This document shows positions 1 to 12,000 of a stretch of DNA of 64,000 bases, one piece after another. Positions within the stretch are counted from its first letter, which is position 1, and each line of letters starts with the position of its first letter. Origin of the DNA: Agapetus fuscipes (taxonomy: Eukaryota > Arthropoda > Insecta > Trichoptera > Glossosomatidae). The stretch spans positions 12,524,001-12,588,000 of the forward strand of contig OX637345.1 in assembly GCA_951799405.1 (NCBI GenBank). Reading direction: 5' to 3'. The notes under the pieces are model-generated. The model had not been told where the DNA came from. It did no database searches and worked only from the letters and a program-made list of their open reading frames with translations. A program made the position numbers and the translations under genes.

Positions 1-24
1 CACCACTGGTTCAAATTGCCGTCC
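1..24 (-). CDS. M13 peptidase exon 12 (partial)
   Basis: Acceptor ..gattttccag is followed by GGACGGCAATTTGAAC, which with the AA left from the previous exon reads K-D-G-N-L-N-Q-W-W. This is the segment that normally follows DDQGREYD in M13 peptidases. The window edge cuts it. Confidence 0.85.
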
Positions 25-3000
25 CTGGAAAATCAAGGTAATGTCTAAAATTGGCTTCAGGTAAATAAATAATTTCAAACACCCTCTGCATGCTTGTTCG
101 TCGGTAGGCAATGCAAAGTTTTGCAAAAAGACCCAGGCACTTTGAGGCTAGATGAACCTTTGTGATCAGTCATGTGGTAAATGAAGTTGAATTCTTAAAC
201 CCAACAAAGAGAATATTTGAGAAATCAAGTGATAATTTTGTTGTGCTCCGCCAGGAATCAAACTCACTATCTTCCATAGGTATACAAATTCAAAGCGTTA
301 ACCACTAGGGTACAGGACGGTCATGCGCCACAGATCATAAATAATACTAATAAAGTCACTAAACGTCCATCCAGCGTTACAGCAACTGACGACCATGCTC
401 GCAAAGGGCTCTTAAGATGTGATACACACAAAAACAGCGCTCACCAAATAAATCATTATTAAATTATTATTTAATTATTTATTAGGATGATTCGTTTGGT
501 GAGCACTGTTTTGTGTGAATCCCACCTCAAGAGCCTTCAAGAGCTTGGTCGTCACTATAGAAAGCGCCGATTCTCAAGCAAGACCCAGTTGCTGTAAGGT
601 TGGATGGGCTTTTGGTAAAGGTATATGATTTTTTTAACCCAGCAAATTGGTCTCTCCACAGAAAATAAGCAACGACATAACACATCAAGCTAAAGTCCTT
701 GATATCAGGAGACCATAGCATCCTGGAGGATGGTGGTAAAACTGTTTGCACTTACTTGTCATACTCTCGTCCCTGATCATCAAACGCATGTGTCAGCTCA
801 TGTCCCATGACCACACCCATGGCTCCGTAGTTGATGCTCCGAGGGTTTCCACCATCGTAGAAGGGCAGCTGCAGGATTCCGGCTGGGAAAACTATCTGAT
901 TCTTGGTGGGAGTGTAGTATGCATTCACCGTTGTTGGAGTCATACCTGCGACAAGATTTTTATGTTTGTATTTGGTTAATTGTCACAGGGGAGCGATTTC
1001 AAGTTGTTCAACTTGACTTTTCTTGTTGAAAAAATAAGTTATGTTATATATTTTATCAACATGAAGAAATTTTGCAATATTGCCTACTAAATAAATACTT
1101 AAAAAGTACATGCCATCAAAGAGTGTTTTGATACCACCAAAACCTGTAAACAATAACAAAAAGATCTATGGAACCTAAACATGTACCTTAACAACTTAAT
1201 ACTAACCTCAAAAAATACCATCCAATTTTTTTTTCATAGGCTGATAAAATTAACGATGACAAAAAAAATCATTAAGTTGGCTGTTTAGACTTTAGCATCA
1301 TTTGGAAAAGAAAAGAAAATACAAGAAGAGTTACCCCATTTAGTCCTGTTGACAGGCTGATCCAGCTTCTCCAGGTTCTTCCTCATTGAGTGAATGTTGA
1401 CTTCTAGATTGTTTTGGAAGTAGTCGTTGGGTCTGACATTAAGGTCTGCATAGCGCTTGTCCAGATCTTTGGGATGCAGAATGTCATCAGGGAAGCCTAC
1501 AGAAAGAAAACATTCTCAAGTAAGAATTGTATAGTAATAAACATTGCTTTGTTCCATATACTCAGAATTTGATTTGTAAACAAAATAGATCTTTAATGGG
1601 GCTTCCACACGCTTGCCAACCCATCTCAAGTCAAGCGCACAGTGTGTCGTCTAGAACATGCTAGCTGGACAAAATGAGTCCATTAGACAAAATTTTGTCC
1701 AGCTAGCATGTTCTAGACGACACACTGTGCGCTTGACTTGAGATGGGTTGGCAAGCGTGTGGAAGCCCCATAAGACCGTGTAAAAAAAAAAACAAAGGTC
1801 TCAATATGCAACCTTGTCTTACACCATGGTTAAATAGTGCATTATGTTCTTATTGTCTGTATTTAAAAATGTAAGCTATAAAATATTAGACTTTAAAATT
1901 CAATGGTCTCAATATGTATCCCTGACTAACACCAAAGTGAAATAATAATAAAATGTACCGATCATATCAGAGATGGCATCAGCTTTGATCATGGCAGCCT
2001 GTCGTGTCTCATTGTCCATCCACGCCAGATGTTTGAGGTTATTCTTGAAAGCAGTCCTCAGCCCTTCTATCATGACCTCTGCCTGGGCCTTGCTACTGCC
2101 TTGAAACACCTCGCGGACGAACATGGCTCCTATGGCAAAACCTGAAAAAGGACATTAAAAGTGAAATAAAATTATAGAGTAAAGTCAAAACCTAGGCTCA
2201 TACAAGTTGGCTGTCTAAGAGAGGTAAGATCAATGAAAAAAGGTTCCATAATATGTGCGGAAGAATTGATAACAGGTAAAATTCAAACTTACCAAGAGCG
2301 TTGTTGGTATCTTTGACGCAGTATCTCCATAGCTCTTCACCTCCTTCAGAACCAAATATAGCCTTGCGTAAGATCTTAGCTGCATCTCTGAAGGCCTTGG
2401 ATAGATATGATGATAGATTGTTGACAGCTTGCCATACTAAGTAGTTGTTCAAGGTACTGAAAAAATAGAAGACATATGGAAGCTTAGGAGATAGCAATCA
2501 GTCAATGTCCAGCTGGAAGACCACATAAAACTTTGTGAAATAGAAGACGTAGTAAGATGAGAGACCATATCTTCAGAATAAACCATGATAGACTCACTCA
2601 CACCGCTTATCAGATGAAAATTGGTCAATGTCGAGCTGGAAGACCACATCAAAGTCGGTGAAATAGGGCGTAAGGTACTTACTTTACTTATCGTATGGCT
2701 GGCAAACAAAGTAAGGTGATAGACCATGTCTCTAGAATGAGCCATCGTAGACTTAATAACTTCGTAGCTTATGAGATGACAACTGTTCAATACATTACAA
2801 AATTTAAAATAAAGATTTCCAAATATAGTGAAGAATGAAGGTCCCCGAATGGATCCTTGAGGGATCGATTGTTGTTAATAGATGTGAATTATGGCAGCAA
2901 TAAGCCAATGATCCTTACTTCTTCCCTTGTGGTGTAGACATGTATTGATCCACCAGAACACTGAGCTTCTTGAGATAGTCCTTCGCAAACACAACCACCC

Positions 3001-6000
3001 GCTCCTTGTCTGTGATCTTGCGCTTTATACTCTTGAAGGCATCGTTGAAGAATAACTGCCATCTGTTAACAAATAAGTCATAATAAGAGGTCGTAGAATT
3101 ATTTGACGAGAAATGATTATGCTTGGCAAGCAAGAGGTTTTGGATTTACTGCAAGAGTAAAATTTTTCACATTTTACCGGAGAAATGGTGCCAAGGTCTG
3201 CAGTTCCTCCACCGTCATGGCATTGTACAACTGCTCCTCATCTCTCTTATCCTCCGCAGGTGTGGTCAGATTGGCCAGATCAGTCTCCAGCTGGATGACT
3301 TCCGCCATCTGTCTCCGAGCTTGTGTGTCGTTCCCACCGAGCAAGACCGAGATCTTGGTCATGTACTCCAAGTATGCATCAAGAATCTTTTTGTGAGAGG
3401 TCTTGTTCAGGTAGTTTTCTCGTGTGGGTAGATTGAGGCTGGGCTGGTCAATCTGAAAAAATGACACAATGACTTTTTATCATAACACCTAGGTTGATCA
3501 ATTCTTGACAAAGAAAATTTCTGGCTCCTGATGAATTGAATAAAAATCAAGTGTGGTCATTGTAGAAAGATTAAGATTTTTTTATAGACTTACAATGATG
3601 ACATGCCTCGTGGAGTTCTTGTCATCTTCTCCCACTGCCCACGCAAACAATCCACCAAGGTTATACCTGAACAAAACCAAGATAGCAATGTGTAAGAAAT
3701 AAAGAAAGATCAGATGCTAGAAATTATAGGTACTCATAGTCAGGAAAAAAATGCCATTTGACAAGACTTGGGGAATTCGTCATTTCCTTAATTTATTTTT
3801 GGATCCTTCAAAATGCAAATAATAATACATATAATTGTTCTTATCAGGGAATATTTAGAAACATACATTAACAAAAACAAAGCCAGGCATTCCAAAAAGT
3901 ATGAGGACAAAGAGGTCTCACGTGGCGTGCCTCAATAAGTAGGTACATAATAGAGAGCAGTAGAAGAGATGAACAGTCAGTTAGACTCACTTATTGTGTA
4001 GAGACTGGAAAGTGGTCTGGAAGTTGAAGTCCTTGATGGTATAGTTTTCAGAGGAGATGTTCCAGCCGCCCACTTTCTCTATGAGGTTCTTCAGTGGAGT
4101 GCCTCCTACTGCTTCCATAGTTTCATTGGCATCCAAGCAAGCGTCATAGTACACGCGGGCTTTCCTCTCAGCTGTTGACGTCACATTGTCAACATCCATT
4201 TTTTCTAAAATACACCAAAAATTTTAGTAGATTATTATAAAACATTGGAGTGCCACAGGGATCACTATTAGGACCATTTTTATTTGAACTACTGTTAAAT
4301 AAGCAGGTATGATAAATAAACCCATTTTTTTAAAAACTTATGTTTGTAATATCTAAACTTCAAGTTAAAAAATGTAAGCCCTAATCCAAAAAGCTCTGAA
4401 GGCCAAATTTAGATATTGATTTTTAATTGAGCATCCATGGATGGAGGATATAGCACCACCAAAATAGGTCACCAAAAAAATCACTCCATTAGCATTCATG
4501 ATTATAAAAGGTCTTACCGAGCACATTTCTGACAATCAGCTGATTCTGCAATTCAATCTTGCCAAAGATGCCCCAGATGGATTTCCCATCAGGTATGGGA
4601 TTGTTTTTGACCCAGCCGCCACAAGCGAACTCATAGAAGTCATCACACGGCTTCACAGACAGGTCCAGACTGCGCGACATCTCACTGGCTGTGTAGATGC
4701 AAGGACCAGATAGACACATGGTGGAGAAGGAGTCATCTGGAACACAGTAATAAATAACATTAAGACCTTTCCCTTTTTGCAAAAATTTGGAAACTCTTCT
4801 TGAGATAGCCTGCTTGACTTTTTCAATTGCAAATAATAATTTTTGACCCCTTATTCTTCTTCCTTTTCTTGTGCCTCTTAGATTAGCAATTTAATCTAAT
4901 CTAAGTTGCAATGGTAACATTGGGGATTCACATTATATGCATTCTAGCAGACATGTATAAATTCGTGCTTGCGCATGCTGCATGTGAACCTACAACATAA
5001 AAACCCAAATCTTAATGAGCATACACCCTACAACTCTTGCTGACCTTCTCTGAAACAGGGGTGACATTGGCAAAGTGAACCACTTTGTACAGCATGGGTG
5101 GTCAGCCGCATACCAACCTATAAGTTAAGGAACATACACAATAAATAACATTTTTACATTCATTATAGTAATTTGCACCGTCAATACTAAAAGAGGTAAT
5201 TTGTCTTCTGTCAAACCACAGTCTTGGGTTTGACCTTTTTGACCTCTACCATGATTTTAAAGATGACACTTAACTGACTCTTTCTAAACGATCCCATAAA
5301 TTAAACGAATAGAATAAGAAAATAGCCATCATCCATAGATTAACAATTTAAAAGGAGGTCAGAAACGAAAGAACAAAGATGGACAATGGACACTCACTGC
5401 AGGTGACCACAGAGGGAGATGGAGGAGCCGCAGACAAGAGAGCTGTCAGGACCACCACGATGAGGAGCAAGGAGGCCACCAGCACCAGAAGACACTTCTC
5501 CAGGTGACTGCGGGAACCCCACACAGATATACCCTGCAACAAAAATTAATTCATTAATATTTGCGAAGTTTACAGCAAGTCACAAATTTATTTCTGAGCA
5601 TGAGACTGGAGAAACAATAAGGTTTTTACTTTTTTTTGATAAATAAAAATGGAATACTCAAAGAAAATAATACCTTATCACATTCAAAATATGGACCAAT
5701 TTGATCATCAAAGTAAGGCGCTCTGGCCTCAATGAGGTCCGCACCTGAATTGATATAGACAATATTGTGTGTTGACCGGTCCGTAGCTCAGTGGTTACAC
5801 TGCGGACTCTGAATGGGAAGGTTGAGGGTTCGATTCTCGGCAGAGCACAAAAAATATACCATTTCTATTTTCAAATTTGCTCTTCGCTGGGTTGAAAAAT
5901 TCATAAAACCTTTACCAATGACCGGTCACCAAAGGTCTATCCAGCCTTATAGCAACTGGGTCTTGCTTGAGAATTGGCGCTTTGTAGCGACGACGATCAA

Positions 6001-9000
6001 GCTCGTAAAAAGGTCGATAGCTCAATTGGTAGAATGCTTGCATTCCATGCCGAGAGCAAGGGTTCGATCTCAAGGGCTTACTCAGCCTTCACAAGAAATG
6101 AGAACCAGCCCCCCCGGGAGCTGGGAAACCCCCACTTCAACTGAAAGTGGTTGGTGTGAGGCCGGCCCCCTTACCTGTAAAAATAAATAGGTCCCGAAGC
6201 ACCACATGCGACCCCTTCGGGGATAACGCAGGCAAGAAGTTACACTATATGTGTAGCTTAGTTGCATTGCATTGTGTCATCATGCGGCTAATTTGCTAGG
6301 GAAAAGCATAAAAAATTTTTGTCATTGGTTTCCATGGACGACAGTACAAGACTAACGTATGCTTGGTGAGAAAAAACTTCCAAATTCAAAAATGTTCAGA
6401 GTCCATTACTATCAATTACATCAGTCATAATCATGTCATAATCGATCTAGCTAAGACTCAAACCAGAAATATTTGGGGGAATAATAATTATAAGCTTTTA
6501 TCATTTTGCAACAGATGGCAGTAGTATTTTATAATATTATTCTCAATGTGTTTGTCCTTGGTTACCAGCATGAAAAACAAAAGCAGGAAAATGTTGATCA
6601 AGAACTTCAACACTAATAAATTATTGGGTACTTTACACCTACATGTTTTTCTCTTCATTAATTAAAAAAACTAACATTTTGGAGAAATGAAGTAGGTAAT
6701 TTAAAAACATGTTTATTTGAACACTGATTAGCCATATTGACTCAGTGTCGTCATTAGAAAATAATACACATGAAAAATTAATGAAAATATTATGATTTAC
6801 AACTTCATTTTTGTGAAAACACGGCCTCAATTAAATTATTTCTTAAAAAAATTATACAAACATTTTATTCATGAAGCCACTGTTTTTATGTGAATCATAA
6901 CTCGATACCTATTCTTCTGCGAGGTTAGTCGTCACGATAGTAAGCGCCAATTCTTAAGCAAAACCCCTAGTTTATGTATGGCTGGATGGAGCTTTTGTGA
7001 CCTTTTTGAGATATGAAGAAAATATCGAAACTGAAAATCATCTTTGACACCTGACAAAAGAATAGGTAGATGCATTCAAAGTGAGCAAGGGAGACGATGC
7101 GAGAAGCGTTCGCGATAGGTTTTTTGTTTGAGTGCGTACACAGTTTGTAGAAAGCAAGAACAATAGAGCGACACAGACTCTCAGTAGAAGGGGACAAAAA
7201 TTGTGTAGGTTTTTTTTTTAAATTGATTTGTGGAAAGGAATGCAATTCAACAACCTATTTTGCCTGGCCAGTTGTCTTCATACGAAAGCAGAAGCTTGTG
7301 TGCATGCAATGGCATCTGTTGAACCAGGGTCGAAGTTATGGTCAAGTGGGCCAGATGCAGATTCGAACCAACGTTGTTCTGTTTCAAATACCTACGCTAG
7401 TCGAACATGCGCCTCTAGCCCCTCGGCCATAACACCGACTGTATTTGTAAAAATGTAATTCTCGCCCCACCACGGGTACTATGAAATTGTACCTACCCAG
7501 AACAAAACAATGACCTTAGATATCTCAAATTCAAATTGATTGTCGCATTAGCATGTTTAATTAAAAAAAAAACAAATAATAAAAAAGTAAAAAATCACCT
7601 GAACTGTAAATCTTGCTTCAGTCCTTTTTTCTGCAGTGACCATGTGCTCAAAGAGGTTGGCCCTTGAATGGGACTCTATCATCTGCGCCATCTTTTTATA
7701 TAGTCAGATAGTCACGCCAACTTTCGAAAAAATATAATTCTCTATTCAAAATTGTTCATTGTAACCACACTCACACTGTTCGAAATTTAAAAATGAATTT
7801 GAAAAATTCATATCTTTTAAATTAGATTTATCACTAGATTTTTTGTCACTTTTAATAATTCAAACTGAAGCAAAATAAATGATAGGTACAATTATTATTT
7901 TAAGAAAATTGTAGATATTGTTGAAGTTCATTCTTGTAATGAATATTTAAAAAAATCACACATTTTAAATTAATTCCCTTAATTTAATTTCAATTTGATT
8001 TCCATTTTTTTTTAACTATTTGACACTCCAATTTTTTTTTGTCCCTTGACTAATAGGTTGTTATGTGGCTAACCTCCCATGCTGTACAAATTTAGCTCAC
8101 TTTTTCCAATGCCACCCCGGTTTCAGGAAAAGTGTTCATGTGAGGTTTGGTTTATTTTGTATGTACTCATACAGCATGTGTGAGCGCGGAGTTGAATGCG
8201 CCTGCTTATGTGCATGCATTAAATATGAGCCTGAAATGTCAATATATCTTTGCAGCTTAGATTATAGATTATAGACGCATTAATGCAGAAAGAAATTCGT
8301 AGGTAATCAAGTGCATTTGTTCCCAAGACGGTAGGTACTTATTTGGAGTGATTGTCAATCCCCTTTGCCGTTTCAAAAAAGGGCGGGTAAAGTCCATTTG
8401 AGATTCGGGTTGTTATTTTGTTCCTACATCATGTACAGCATGTGTAATCGCGAACTTACACGTGTCTGCCTGTGGGCATGCTCTAATGAGGTCCGCACGT
8501 GAATTGGCATAGCACATTATTGTAACGTCACCCGGCCGAGTTTCTAGAGAAAATGCATACAAACTCACTGAGTTCACGTTTACAAGACTGAATTTAAAAA
8601 ATCTCGCCGAGAAAAAAGTCCCACTATGAATTTTAAAAGTAAAATTATATTTGCGACTTAGATTATGGATAGGTAAGAACCTTAGTCACATAGACTTGTG
8701 ACGTGTGCGCACTGGGAGCAAATCAAGTAAAATCGTTCTTTCTGGATTTATTTTAAAATGATTTGATTCAATATTTAATTCACTTTTTTTCAGTCTTACT
8801 TCCAATTAAACTTATAGACAGTTTAATGGTGATCACGTTCACACAGACAGAGTGGTACTGAGTGACAGCGGGTACCTGATGTTGTTAGACATTGGGTTTA
8901 TTTCTGTCATATGCTTTTCAATACGTCACTCTACGGTCACACTGTTTGTGAGTAGAAGAATGGATCGCTGAAAGCGTAGGTTAAGTCAAAAACATGAGAA

Positions 9001-12000
9001 GAAAAACATTAATATTACGATTTTTAATGCGGTTCCTTCAAGTTCCTTCATGACTTATAGGTTGATATGAGGCTGACCACCCATAGTGTAAAAATGGTTC
9101 AATTTGCTTATGTCACCCCTGTTACAGGGAAGGTCGGCAAGAATTGCAGGGCTAATGTTCATTTGAGAGTGGGTTTTTATGTTGCAAGTCCATATGCGGC
9201 TTGTGTAAACGCGAATTTATACGTGTCTGCTTATGGGAATGCATTTAATATGAATGTTAAATGTAATATATCTTTGCAAATCAGATTATAGGTTATAGTT
9301 TCCAACAAGCAAGGTAGTTTTATAATAAAAGGTATGCACACTAGACTAATATACCTAATCTAATAATAAAAGTTGCACAGATAGTGGGTACTTTTGATAT
9401 TCATAATAAATGCACGCCCACAAGCAGACACGTGTAAGTTCGCGCCTACACATGCTGCATGTGCACAATCAAAATAAAATTTCCAAATCTCGAATGAACA
9501 TAAACCTTGCATCTCTGGCAAACCTTCCCTGAACGGAGATGTACGGGGCACGGAAATTAAATTTACGATCCCCATCCAAAAAGTAAAGTAAGCAAGGACC
9601 AAAGTCATATAGAAGTGGGACGTTTGCCCACCGAGAAAAATAAATAAAGAAAAATTCAAAACTGTCCATTTAATACAATCAACATTTAAAAAAAAATATT
9701 TTGCCTTAGTTAATCAAAGTCGTTATGAAAAAAATTGAGCCACCAGGTAACTGTGGCGGTAGGTCGCAAAAATATGACGCGTGCCTCCTTCCCCTTGTAC
9801 CCATTTCCCAGTACATACAAATAATTATGAACTTAATTTTTAATGCAAACATTTAAAACTGAAATTTTCCTTTTGCAAATAAAACAGTGATGGTGAACAG
9901 TATTTTATTTTTCAAAAGCCACAAATAATCCAATTAGCTGATATCTATAATCTAAGTTGCAAGGGTTTATTACATTCAAGATTCATATTAAATGCATTCC
10001 CATATTAAGCAGACTTACACATGCCGCATGTGAACTTACAGTATAAAACCTAATCTCAAATTAACATAAGCCCTGCAACTCTTGCCGACCTTCACTGAAA
10101 CAGTGGTGACGTTAGCGAAGTGAACCATTTTTTTACAGCCTTATATCAACCTGTAAGTCAAGGAATGCTGCTGACCATAAAAGCAGCAGAAAGGAGATAA
10201 AATTGATGCTTTCGAAATGTGGTGCTGGAGGCGCATGCTCCGAATCCCATGGACAGCTCGACGTACCAACGAGTCCAGTCGTCAGGAGCTTTTGGATGGC
10301 TTGACTCTGGCCAATATATCGACGGTTAAAAGGCAGTAACAACTGGGTCTTCCTTGGGTATTGGCGCTTTGTAGCGAAGTCCAAGCTCGTACACCTCTGC
10401 AGCACTACAGCAAGTGTCATAGACCCCTAGAGTCTCTGGAATCTAGGGAGTCTCCTGGATGGGACCCTTGATGACGTGTATTTTGGTAAAGGCATATTAT
10501 GAATTTTTCAACCAAGCGAAGAACATATCGACGGTTAAAAGGCAGCGACATTTTGGTCGAAAATAAGTTATGAATGCTACCTTACTGGAATTTTCCGCTC
10601 TTTCTAATGCGCTAACTCCCATAGCTCTACGATGATTTTTGTGTTGTTTATGCCCAAGCAAACAACTGCGTTTTCGAAGTATGGTTTTGGCGTAACCGAC
10701 AATCCCAATAAATGCCTTTTTATTTTTTTATTTTAGTGCTTTTTTTATTTTAACGATATGATAAAAATTCAAAAAGTTATGCCATTTTTCTGCAATGTCA
10801 AACATTAAACTGCTTTCCTGAAAATTTAGCTAATGTCGCTTATGCCCTACTGCCTTTTAACTGCCAATATGTACACGCCGTATTCTTCAGTTCTTCGGAC
10901 ACGTTGTCCGTGGCAGTGAGGATAGCCTGGAAGGACTGGTTGTGGTCGGTGTCAAATATCAATGCTCCGAAGGTTCCATATATCTCTATCTACAATTTAT
11001 CGTTTTATAATTGTAACTTTGTCGCCTGTATCGAAATTAAAATAGGTGCAACACTTACGACCGTGGCATGAAAACGTTGTGCATCACTGCTCTATAATTC
11101 CGCTAATAGACGTATAACATTTTTAGTGTCAATACGGGGACCGCTCACCAGGTACACCCAGTCTTCGCATGTTTACACAATTCATCTTCTAAGAAATGAT
11201 TTACTCCATTTGAAAAACATGCAGTACACATCAAAAAATACTGATACTTCTTTTCCTTCTAAAAAATATATCTTTAAATACATGGAGTTATTTTAAGTAT
11301 AATGACGGCAAGAGTTGCAGGGTGTATGCCCATTTGAGATTTGGTATTTATGTTGTAGGTTCACATGAGGCATGTGCAAGGGTGAACTTGTACGTGTCTG
11401 GTTGTGAGAATGCATGTAATGTGAATTTCCAATGTAACATATCTTTGCAACTTAGATTAGATAAGATTAGATGGTCTGGTCGATAGCTCAGTTGGTAGAG
11501 TGCTTGCATTCCGTGCTGTAAGCCCGGGCTTGAATCCCACAGAGGGTGACAGAATTGATTTCCCGTTTCGGTGTTTATTTCAAAACCAAAAATAAAATAT
11601 CGGCAAAGCTTATTACTCAGCCTTCACACAAAATATGTACCAGCACCCTCGGGAGCTGGGAGACCCCGACTTCAGTTGAGGGAGGGGTAGGGGGTTTCCC
11701 AGCTCCGAATGAGTACTAGGGCTGGCACTCCTTTCTTGTGAAGTCTGAGTTAACATTGTCGGGGCTATATTTTAGGGTCTGAAAAAAACACAGAAATGGG
11801 AAATCATTTCTGACACCCTAGGTGGGATTCAAACCCGAGCTCTCGGCATCGAATGCAAGCACTCTATTAGCAGGGCTATCGACCGGACTCTCAGAATGAA
11901 GGGTGTCAGAAATAATTTCCCGTTTCGGTGTTTATTTCAAACCCAAAATCAACATACAAGCAAGGCTTACTCGGATTTCACAAGAAATGAGAACCAGCTC

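Noticed and set aside
6082..6267. ORFs of 60-125 codons over composite SINEs
   Set aside because: The same peptides recur at every composite copy (5813, 33728, 52280, 55460) in both directions; they are SINE sequence, not genes.
8487..8525. Second copy of the 5674-5744 exon
   Set aside because: Similarity covers only the intron/acceptor side and about 14 nt of the exon; no open exon follows.
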